Assembly: GCA_964453205.1 (NCBI GenBank)
Contig: CAYVRC010000153.1
Coordinates: 1 to 14,875 of the forward strand
From: Crateriforma sp964453205
GTDB lineage: Bacteria > Planctomycetota > Planctomycetia > Pirellulales > Pirellulaceae
Length of the DNA stretch: 14,875 bases
Direction: 5' to 3'
The notes beneath the pieces were generated by a model, which made no database searches, was not told the DNA's origin, and saw only the letters and a program-made list of their open reading frames with translations. This document shows positions 8,450-14,875 of the stretch, one piece after another. The position numbers and the translations under genes are program-made. The stretch's first letter is position 1; every line of letters starts with the position of its first letter.

Positions 8450-10966
8450 CTACCGCGACGCAAACAGATCGCTGAGGACGACCGCTTCGATCAAGGATCG
8501 CAGCGGGTAGTCTTGCGATTGCAAGGACCGCGAGATCTCGTCGATTTCGGGACGATCAGACGCTTCGACCTGGCGACCGAGTGCGTACACGAACAGCCTT
8601 TCGGTGACACCGCGGGCGAAGCTCGATTTGCGTTCCACCAGCAGCGACTTCAGTTCGCCGAGATCCGCGAACGTTTCTCCGCCGGGCAGCCGACCGCTCG
8701 GATCGACTTTCGCCTTGTTGGGATATCGATCACGCAGTCGTCCGATGGGATCAAAGGATTCCAGGGCGAAACCCAGCGGGTCGATCTTGCGATGGCACTG
8801 GCTGCAGGCTTCATCGCTGCGGTGCTTCTCCAACAAATCACGGATCGACGTGGCACCTCGGACGTCGGGATCGATCGCCGGGACGTCGTCCGGCGGCGGG
8901 GGCGCCTGGCTGCCGAGAATCTTTTCGAGCATCCAGACGCCGCGGGTCACCGGCGACGTTTCGATGCCGTTGGCCGTCGCCGTCAACACGCTGGCCTGTC
9001 CCAACAGTCCGCCCCGTCGCGGATCGTCGAAGTGGATTCGACGGAACCGTTGGGCGTCTTCGCCGGGAACCGCATCGCCGACGCCGTAAAGCATCGCCAG
9101 GTCGCGGTTGATGAACGAATAATCCGCCGACAAACACTCCACGAGCGATCGGTCTTCGTCGATCAGGTGTCGCAAGAAGAGTTTGGTTTCGGTTCGCATC
9201 GACGCTTCCAGATCGTCGGCATAATACGGCGCAAAGGCATCGCGATCGGGCGGTTGACTGCCGAGGTCACGCAGGTTTAGCCAGCCGTCCAGAAATCCCT
9301 CCAAGAATGCTTCGCTGCGCGGGTCCGCCGACATCCGCCGCACTTCGCGGCGCAGCACATCGGGGTCGCCGATCCGGTCCGACGCGGCCAATTCGAATAG
9401 CCGATCGTCAGGCATCGTCGACCACAAAAAATACGACAAACGCGACGCCAAAGCGTAAGCCGATAGACGGTCCGCCGAGGGATCGTCGCCGGGCTGCAAG
9501 TACAAAAAAGCGGGTGAGCAGAGCACGGCTTTTAAAGCGTCGCGAAACGCCTGCTCGTCCGTTCGGCCCGCCTCGGTGCGATCGGCGACCAGTCGCATCA
9601 GTCGTTTCAGCTCGTCGGGTGTGACCGGGCGACGATAGGCTCTTGTTGCGAACGTGCGGAGCAAAGCCTCGGTTCGGTCCGCCGTGAACGGTTCGTCGCC
9701 CAAGATCGCTTTGCGGGTTCTCGTCGGCCCGGCTTCACCGATCGGTCCGATCACATGGACTTCGTGAATCCGAATGTGTGGCAGGTAACCGTGTCGAATG
9801 ATGTTTTTGCGATTGATAAAGATCCCCCGGTTCCCGCGTTTCTCCTCCGGTAATAACTCCGGGTACTCACGAGCGAGTCGATTGAACGTTTGGCGGGTCG
9901 CCATCATGCCGTTGGGGAACGTGAATCGAGGGCCGAAACCTTGATCCAAGGGGATTTCGAGGGTGTACCACTGCGGCGCCCCGTCGGCGATGACGGTCTC
10001 GGCCAAAACGGGCTGCAGCGGCTGGACCGTGTGTTGTTCCTCCAACGACGTGTCGCCCGGGACGATGCCCATGCGGAACGGTTCGTCCAAATTGATTTTC
10101 AGATGCTTTTCGTCGTACGGCGTGTCACGATTCATCGCTTGGGCCAGCACCTTGATGCGATAAACGCCGTCGACGGGGACGCCGGAATCGAACTCCGTCA
10201 GCGGTCCGTAAGCACCTTCGGGTCGATCGGCACGGGGGCCGTCGTAAAGGCACAGGTAACGAAAATCGAACGCTTCTTCGTGTGCCGGATTCAGCTCGGG
10301 TTGCTGCTTGAATCCGTCACGGAAAACCCATTGATGCTGCGTCGCGGGTTCCGTTCGGGCGAACGCTTTCTCGACGATCCGATCGGCGGCTTCCAGGTAA
10401 TGTTCCAGCAAGTATCCCGACGTCACCAACGCGTCGCCGATGTTGTCGAAATTGGCGACCGTGTTGTCCGTCGGGAAGGAACCGGTGGGATCGAACATCG
10501 CCATGTTCATGTCGAACAGGTCCGACACCGTGTTGAGATATTCGCGACGATTCAAACGGCGTAACACGGTTCGACCACCGGTGCTGCCACGAACGGCGTA
10601 GCCGTCACGGATGCCGCGCTGCAGGGTATCGATGACACGCAATCGCTCGGCCGGGGTCGGCTGCGCGGCGTCGTCGGGCGGCATGGCGCCCAAAGTCAAC
10701 TGGTCGGCGACTTCTTGCCAAGCGATCAGGTCATCGGCGTCCGTGGTCGGCAACGTCAATGAATCGAAGCGGCGGTCTCCCTCTGCCGCGTCTTCGCCGT
10801 GGCAATCGATGCAATACGTCTGCACGAATCCGACAGCTTGCGAGTCGGGCGGGCTCGGATCTTGACCGCGAAGAACCGTTGTCGCGGCCAAACAAATCAC
10901 GATCGCCACGGCCGCGGAGGTCGCCGCGGATCTCCGGTGCAGACGACTGTGTTTTCTCTCGGCCAT
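8450..10966 (-). CDS. PSCyt/PSD planctomycete cytochrome-like protein (DUF1587/1595/1592/1588/1585)
   Basis: 838 residues from the ATG at 10966, 1 nt after the stop of the DUF1552 gene; GGG in the preceding AAAGGGTGTC may serve as ribosome-binding site. A longer frame to 11059 overlaps that gene and is rejected. Residues about 13-35 form a signal or anchor segment. PSCyt1 carries a c-type heme motif CIDCH (C52, C55, H56). DUF1587 spans about 134-200 (LRRLNRREYLNTVSDLF). A beta-rich stretch follows at about 210-415 (VDGVYRIKVLAQ). DUF1595 spans about 430-490 (RAYRRPVTPDEL), DUF1592 about 498-625 (ASRLSYFLWSTMPDD) and DUF1588 about 645-745, with a second heme motif CSQCH (C721, C724, H725) before RKIDPLGFALESFDPIGR. 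DUF1585 ends the protein (TERLFVYALGRQVE). It is exported, probably periplasmic. The biochemical role is unproven; polysaccharide or electron-transfer links are hypotheses. Confidence 0.93.
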   Translation of the reverse strand: MAERKHSRLHRRSAATSAAVAIVICLAATTVLRGQDPSPPDSQAVGFVQTYCIDCHGEDAAEGDRRFDSLTLPTTDADDLIAWQEVADQLTLGAMPPDDAAQPTPAERLRVIDTLQRGIRDGYAVRGSTGGRTVLRRLNRREYLNTVSDLFDMNMAMFDPTGSFPTDNTVANFDNIGDALVTSGYLLEHYLEAADRIVEKAFARTEPATQHQWVFRDGFKQQPELNPAHEEAFDFRYLCLYDGPRADRPEGAYGPLTEFDSGVPVDGVYRIKVLAQAMNRDTPYDEKHLKINLDEPFRMGIVPGDTSLEEQHTVQPLQPVLAETVIADGAPQWYTLEIPLDQGFGPRFTFPNGMMATRQTFNRLAREYPELLPEEKRGNRGIFINRKNIIRHGYLPHIRIHEVHVIGPIGEAGPTRTRKAILGDEPFTADRTEALLRTFATRAYRRPVTPDELKRLMRLVADRTEAGRTDEQAFRDALKAVLCSPAFLYLQPGDDPSADRLSAYALASRLSYFLWSTMPDDRLFELAASDRIGDPDVLRREVRRMSADPRSEAFLEGFLDGWLNLRDLGSQPPDRDAFAPYYADDLEASMRTETKLFLRHLIDEDRSLVECLSADYSFINRDLAMLYGVGDAVPGEDAQRFRRIHFDDPRRGGLLGQASVLTATANGIETSPVTRGVWMLEKILGSQAPPPPDDVPAIDPDVRGATSIRDLLEKHRSDEACSQCHRKIDPLGFALESFDPIGRLRDRYPNKAKVDPSGRLPGGETFADLGELKSLLVERKSSFARGVTERLFVYALGRQVEASDRPEIDEISRSLQSQDYPLRSLIEAVVLSDLFASR

Positions 10967-10967
10967 T

Positions 10968-12248
10968 CTAGACACCCTTTGTATCCAGGCCACGGAGCGT
11001 GCCGGTGCTGGTGGAGAAACGATCGGTCTGGACGCCGAATTGTTGCAGCATGCTGACAAACAGGTTGGTCAGCGGCGGACGGTGGTGGCCGTTTTGATCG
11101 AACGCCAGATGCCCTCGGTGTCGGAATCCGCCGCCGGCAAGGACGACGGGCAAGTTTTTGTTGGTGTGCGAGTTTGCATTTCCCATGCCGCTACCGAACA
11201 GCACCATCGTGTCGTCCAGCAACGATCCGCTGGAGCCTTCGAGCGATTTCAGTTTGCCCAGAAATCTTGTGAATTGTTTGACTTGATAAGTCTCGATCTC
11301 GATCAAGGCGTCGATGCTGTCCTGTTTTTGCCCGTGATGCGACAAGGCGTGATAGCCGGCCGAGTAGCCGAATTGCCGGGCTTCGAAGTCGCCGCCGATC
11401 TCCAGCGTTGCGATCCGCGTCGAATCGGTTTGCAGCGCCAAGGCGATCAACTCGTACAGCAGCGGCAGATCCTCGACCATGTTGCTGTTCTTGGGCGCGT
11501 CGATCGGGGCGTCGGGTTTCGGGATCGAAGACCATTGTTCCTTGAGTTCCAAACGTTGTTCGACTTCGCGAATCGAAGTGAAGTATTCGTCCAGCTTGTC
11601 GCGGTCCTGCCGAGCCAGTTTTTTGGACAGCGATTTGGCATCCCCCAGCACGCTGTCCAAAATCGATTCCTTCAACCGAAACCGGTCGATCGCTCGGGCC
11701 GTGTCGGCTCGGCTTTCGTCGACGAACAGCCGATCGAACAATTCACGCGGCCCGGTGATCGGCGGGACGCGTGTCCCGCTCCGTGTCCAGGACATCTGGC
11801 AACCGCCGTGGATTCCGGTTTCGCTGCCGACCGTCAGGGAGGTGAATCGGGTCTGGCCGCCGACGCTTTCGGCGGCACGTTGGTCGACGGTTTGGTTGCC
11901 CTCAGGCATGGATTTCGCATCGACTTGCCGGACGCCCGAAAGGAAGGCGTGGATCGCAAAGTGGCCGCCCTTGACGCCGTGGTCCAAGCCGGAAACCACG
12001 GTCAAGTCGTCCCAATGATTTCGCAGCGGCTGGGCCGTCGCGGGCAACTCGACGTTTCCGCGTGCCCCTTTGGGCCAGAAGGCTTCTGGATAAAAACCGA
12101 GCATGTTGCCGATGCACACCATCCGCTTCGCCGTGGTGGGATCGGCAGCGGCGCCCGCAAGGCAGCGAGCCGACGGCAAGGCGGGGAGCCCGATGCTCAG
12201 GCCGGCCGCTTTCAAAAATCCACGACGTCGAACGTTGGCGGGGTGCAT
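10968..12248 (-). CDS. DUF1552 (HXXSHH) family exported protein
   Basis: 426 residues. The N-terminus MHPANVRRRGFLKAAGLSIG has a twin-arginine (Tat) motif RRRGFLK at 7-13, so it is exported folded, perhaps with a cofactor. The start is the ATG at 12248, with AGGA at 12261-12258, 9 nt upstream; a frame open to 12350 has no such signals. The family hallmark HALSHH is at 300-305. Other conserved-looking stretches are MVCIGNMLGFYPEAFWPK (43-60), SGLDHGVKGGHFAIHAFLSG (86-105) and DDTMVLFGSGMGNANSHTNK (345-364), a pattern reminiscent of the alkaline-phosphatase-like fold of DUF1501 proteins. Catalysis is unproven. The PSCyt/PSD gene follows after 1 nt, a pairing common in planctomycetes, which suggests a joint function. 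A candidate promoter lies at 12315-12343. Confidence 0.93.
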   Translation of the reverse strand: MHPANVRRRGFLKAAGLSIGLPALPSARCLAGAAADPTTAKRMVCIGNMLGFYPEAFWPKGARGNVELPATAQPLRNHWDDLTVVSGLDHGVKGGHFAIHAFLSGVRQVDAKSMPEGNQTVDQRAAESVGGQTRFTSLTVGSETGIHGGCQMSWTRSGTRVPPITGPRELFDRLFVDESRADTARAIDRFRLKESILDSVLGDAKSLSKKLARQDRDKLDEYFTSIREVEQRLELKEQWSSIPKPDAPIDAPKNSNMVEDLPLLYELIALALQTDSTRIATLEIGGDFEARQFGYSAGYHALSHHGQKQDSIDALIEIETYQVKQFTRFLGKLKSLEGSSGSLLDDTMVLFGSGMGNANSHTNKNLPVVLAGGGFRHRGHLAFDQNGHHRPPLTNLFVSMLQQFGVQTDRFSTSTGTLRGLDTKGV

Positions 12249-12314
12249 GGCGAAAAATCCTATGGCAGAGGCAGGCGGGGCGACGCTGAATGGCTGACAT
12301 TCGGTCGACCTGTT

Positions 12315-12343
12315 AGTGTAGGCGATAGCGGGGACCTTGAAAA
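12315..12343 (-). promoter_or_regulatory. Candidate sigma-70-like promoter of the DUF1552-PSCyt/PSD operon
   Basis: On the minus strand, TTTTCA (12343-12338, 4/6 match to TTGACA) is followed after exactly 17 nt by TACACT (12320-12315, 4/6 match to TATAAT). This would place the transcript start about 60 nt before the ATG at 12248. It lies in the 176-nt divergent gap shared with the CPBP protease gene. Confidence 0.35.
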
Positions 12344-12424
12344 CGTTCACCGCCCGACCCTGCGGCCAAGTGGGCCGCCCGGCTCAGCGGCCCGATCCCC
12401 CACTCCAGCGATTTGCGACCCAGC

Positions 12425-13099
12425 ATGGACGATTCGGAAGAATACGAAGTTCAGACCGCCGACGACGTTTTTCGAACCGCCGTGATTTTCGAATCGGCCT
12501 TGGGTTTGCTCGCGTTGTTCTTGGGCTGGCTGATCGGCCCCGATGCGCGGGCCTTGGTCCCCAAGATCGATTTCGGTCAGATCGACTGGGCGACCTGGTC
12601 GCCGATCGTGACCGGTTTGCTCTACGGCACGCTCGCCGCGATTCCGATGCTGTTGATGATCGCGGTGCTCCGCCGGCTGCCCCTGGAATCGGTTCGCAAG
12701 CTGGAAAAGTTGAGCGATGACGGGATGCTGAAACTGTTGTTGAAGCTCGGTCCCGTCGAGCTGTTGTTGATCAGCGTGTGCGCCGGTGTCGGGGAGGAGT
12801 TGCTGTTTCGCGGTTGGTTGATGCAATGGTTGTCCGGGGCGCCCGGCGAAGTCGGTCCGGTGGAAATCGGCGTCGGCTTGGTCGGTTCCTCGATCGCGTT
12901 CGGTTTGGTCCACCCGATCACCAAGTTGTACATCTTCGTCGCGTCGATCATCGGATTGTATTTGGGTGTGTTGCTGCTCCTGTCGGGAAACTTGCTGGTC
13001 CCCATCGCCGCGCACGCGGCTTACGACGCGGCGCAGTTGATGCTGACGGCGCGAGAAAAAACGAAAAGCGAAGTCGTCGACGAATCCGAGGAAGCGTAG
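12425..13099 (+). CDS. CPBP family intramembrane glutamic-type endopeptidase (Abi / CAAX protease-like)
   Basis: 224 residues from the ATG at 12425; a TTG 12 nt upstream in frame is an alternative, and neither has a clear ribosome-binding site. About five to six hydrophobic segments place it in the cytoplasmic membrane. The CPBP motifs appear in order: EELLFRG (E124, E125, R129), FGLVHP (H163) and a final HAAYD (H197, D201) after GNLLVPIAA. These form the active site of the Rce1-like family that cleaves peptide bonds within membranes. The C-terminal tail is charged (REKTKSEVVDESEEA). The substrate is unknown; family roles range from prenyl-protein processing to bacteriocin self-immunity. It is divergent from the DUF1552 gene and 155 nt upstream of the efflux gene. 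That gap holds a TTGACG at 13122-13127 but no good -10 partner. Confidence 0.9.
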   Translation: MDDSEEYEVQTADDVFRTAVIFESALGLLALFLGWLIGPDARALVPKIDFGQIDWATWSPIVTGLLYGTLAAIPMLLMIAVLRRLPLESVRKLEKLSDDGMLKLLLKLGPVELLLISVCAGVGEELLFRGWLMQWLSGAPGEVGPVEIGVGLVGSSIAFGLVHPITKLYIFVASIIGLYLGVLLLLSGNLLVPIAAHAAYDAAQLMLTAREKTKSEVVDESEEA

Positions 13100-13254
13100 G
13101 ACCTGTGACGATCGCAACGACTTGACGGGGTATCGGCTGTGCCCATTGTGCGTGCTGCGTGCGTCCGCATGGCGACGACTGTCCTCTCGACCGGCCGACG
13201 GTCGATGCTGATCGTGTGTATCCGTTCGGTTCAAGGAAGAGCCCACCCGTCGCC

Positions 13255-14875
13255 GTGTTCACGCCAGCTCGCTATCAATCCCTTTCCGCGCAGCGTCGAT
13301 TGGCGTTGGCGTTGATGCTGGGGTCGCTGTTGACGGGATCGATGTTGCTGGGCTGTCACGGCGGCCCGCGATCGGTCTGGCCTTCCTTCTCCGCCCAGCG
13401 ACGTCTGCCCGATGCGGCGAAAGCCCCGTCGATCCGTCCACCCCAGCCGGTCCGCATGGTCGCCGAGGGCGAACAAATGAATTCACCGGAGCTGCGGTTG
13501 GTGGCCCACCGTCGGCATGCGTCGGACACGGCGGATGACACGCTCGAATTGACGAACATGCTGGAAACCTCGTTGGCCGCCAAGTTCGCCACGCCGATGA
13601 GTCCGTCGCCGCACTCGCAAGCCGAATCGTCGCCGGTCCCGGGCGGCTTGCCGATGCCCCGGTCGTCGCTGTCGACTTCGCCCGTGCAGGTCTCCGTGCC
13701 GCCACGGAATGCTGCGGATCAGACGCCGGCGTTTCGTGATTTGACCGAAGCGGAGATGCTGGCGCAGGCACTTTCCGGCGCACCGGCCTTGCGGCAGCTG
13801 GGCGTTCGAATTCTCTCCAATCCCGAATCCACGCCCACGATTTACGACCGCGCGATCGAAGCGACCGATCCGTTTTTCGGACCCGCCGCGGCGTTGGCCG
13901 AATTCGACAGCCAACTGTCCGCCGGATTAAACACCGAGAACAACGACCGCGTGTTCAACAACACCACACTGGGCGGCGAAGTGCAAGAACTGGTGCAGGA
14001 CACCGCCGAGGCGAGAATCGGCTGGCAGAAGCGAGCCTGGAACGGCGCCACCTTTGACGTCCAAAACATCCAGTTTTACGACAACAACAATCGCACCGCG
14101 AACCGTTTCCCCAACTACTGGGAATCGTTCCTGGAAGCCGGCGTGCGGCAACCGCTGTTGCGAGGTGCCGGTCGCCAATTCAACGCCATCGCGGGCCCCA
14201 ATGCCCGACCGGGTTTCAATTTTTCCAACGGCATCCTCATCGCGCGTTTGAACACTCAGATCAGCGATGCGGATTTCCGAATCGCGCTGCGAAATTTTGT
14301 GCAAGACTTGTACCTGTCTTATTGGACGCTACACCGCGAATACCAATCGTTGGAGAGTCTGATCCGGTCGCGTGATTTGGCGTATCAAACCTGGCAATCG
14401 GTCTTGGCTAAAAAGAACGCCGACTTGAAAGGCGGTGAAGCCGATAAGGAGGCCCAGGCCCGAGCCAGGTACCATCAAATGCGTCGCGACGTGGCGATCG
14501 CTTTGGACGGCCAAGAAGGCCGCGGGGGTTACTACGTCACGGAGCGACAACTGCGACAGTTGATGGGTTTACCGATGGCCGAGGATCGCGTCTTGCGTCC
14601 GATCGATCCGCCCGCGAATGTCCGTTACGTGTTCGACTTTGATCAACTGGTTTCGCGTGGGGCGTCGCATCGCGCGGAAGTCCGACGGCAAACGATTCGT
14701 GTGCAACAAGAACAGTACCGGTTGATCGCGGCGAAGAATTTCTTGCTTCCTCAACTGGATCTGATCGGCCGCTATCGATTGCGGGGTTTCGGTGACGACT
14801 TGATCGGCGGTGGCGCGGATCGTTTCGCCTCGGCCGGCCAAGACTTTTACGCGTTGGATCATCAGGAATGGCAGT
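13255..14875 (+). CDS. TolC-family outer-membrane efflux lipoprotein (3' end outside window)
   Basis: 540 complete codons with no stop before the window edge. From the GTG at 13255 the N-terminus has Arg residues, a hydrophobic core (LALALMLGSLLTGSMLLG) and a lipobox ending in C34, so it is probably a lipoprotein. An ATG at 13315 is too close to the lipobox, and a GTG at 13216 is a less likely alternative. Residues about 35-160 are Pro/Ser/Ala-rich and look disordered. The TolC-like domain starts near residue 185 (ATDPFFGPAAALAEFDSQLS) and includes SFLEAGVRQPLLRGAGRQFN, then long amphipathic helices (DADFRIALRNFVQDLYLSYW) and a second hairpin near the edge (QEQYRLIAAKNFLLPQLDLI). Such proteins form trimeric exit ducts for RND, ABC or MFS pumps; partner genes may lie downstream. 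AGGA is 17 nt or more from the start, so the start is uncertain. Confidence 0.88.
   Translation, partial: MFTPARYQSLSAQRRLALALMLGSLLTGSMLLGCHGGPRSVWPSFSAQRRLPDAAKAPSIRPPQPVRMVAEGEQMNSPELRLVAHRRHASDTADDTLELTNMLETSLAAKFATPMSPSPHSQAESSPVPGGLPMPRSSLSTSPVQVSVPPRNAADQTPAFRDLTEAEMLAQALSGAPALRQLGVRILSNPESTPTIYDRAIEATDPFFGPAAALAEFDSQLSAGLNTENNDRVFNNTTLGGEVQELVQDTAEARIGWQKRAWNGATFDVQNIQFYDNNNRTANRFPNYWESFLEAGVRQPLLRGAGRQFNAIAGPNARPGFNFSNGILIARLNTQISDADFRIALRNFVQDLYLSYWTLHREYQSLESLIRSRDLAYQTWQSVLAKKNADLKGGEADKEAQARARYHQMRRDVAIALDGQEGRGGYYVTERQLRQLMGLPMAEDRVLRPIDPPANVRYVFDFDQLVSRGASHRAEVRRQTIRVQQEQYRLIAAKNFLLPQLDLIGRYRLRGFGDDLIGGGADRFASAGQDFYALDHQEWQ

Noticed and set aside
10967..11059. 31-codon upstream extension of the PSCyt/PSD frame
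   Set aside because: It overlaps the DUF1552 coding end and lacks a signal peptide at its start. The ATG at 10966 fits the operon junction and puts the signal segment near the N-terminus.
12249..12350. 34-codon upstream extension of the DUF1552 frame
   Set aside because: It would place the twin-arginine motif in the middle of the leader and would include the candidate promoter. The ATG at 12248 has a good ribosome-binding site.
11040..12485. 481-codon plus-strand frame
   Set aside because: It is antisense to the DUF1552 gene, which has a Tat signal, family motif and ribosome-binding site; the plus frame shows none of these.
12347..13246. 299-codon minus-strand frame
   Set aside because: It is antisense to the CPBP protease, whose catalytic motifs are intact; its Gln/Asp/Arg-rich translation is typical of a shadow frame.

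Overview
The window looks like chromosomal DNA of a planctomycete, most likely a Pirellulaceae / Rhodopirellula relative. This is inferred from gene content: an adjacent pair of a PSCyt/PSD (DUF1587-1595-1592-1588-1585) cytochrome-like protein and a DUF1552 (HXXSHH) protein, a planctomycete-type four-helix-bundle (S23) gene with GAGTAC repeats, a RAYT-type transposase relic, and short Tyr-rich secreted proteins. The DNA is moderately GC-rich and many starts have weak or no Shine-Dalgarno sequence.

Layout. (1) 1-810, minus strand: two small secreted proteins of unknown function, the second cut by the window edge. (2) 811-1154: a divergent leader without genes. (3) 1155-4879, plus strand: a type IIA topoisomerase A subunit (GyrA/ParC family), followed after 5 nt by a cation exchanger of the CaCA superfamily with signatures of K+-dependent (NCKX-type) exchangers. 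(4) 4938-6240: a mobile or repetitive island with a 5'-truncated, frameshifted RAYT transposase relic, a four-helix-bundle gene bracketed by two nested inverted repeats, and a cluster of small perfect palindromes. (5) 6349-6999, minus: an ECF-like sigma factor with no visible anti-sigma partner. (6) 7138-8424, plus: an FAD-dependent amine-oxidase-like oxidoreductase, divergent from the sigma gene. (7) 8450-12248, minus: the DUF1552 gene followed after 1 nt by the PSCyt/PSD gene. A plausible sigma-70-like promoter lies at 12315-12343. (8) 12425-13099, plus: a CPBP-family membrane protease. (9) 13255 to the end, plus: the first 540 codons of a TolC-family outer-membrane efflux lipoprotein, open at the right edge.

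How the genes relate. Two couplings are supported by spacing: topoisomerase with exchanger (5 nt), and DUF1552 with PSCyt/PSD (1 nt). The two small secreted genes are probably one transcript (33-nt gap). The other genes look like independent units. The most unusual part is the island at 5531-6240, where one small gene sits inside nested inverted repeats next to a decayed single-strand transposase and REP-like hairpins. I see no rRNA, tRNA, CRISPR, reverse transcriptase or classical insertion sequence. The several long open frames opposite the topoisomerase, PSCyt/PSD and DUF1552 genes are treated as shadows.
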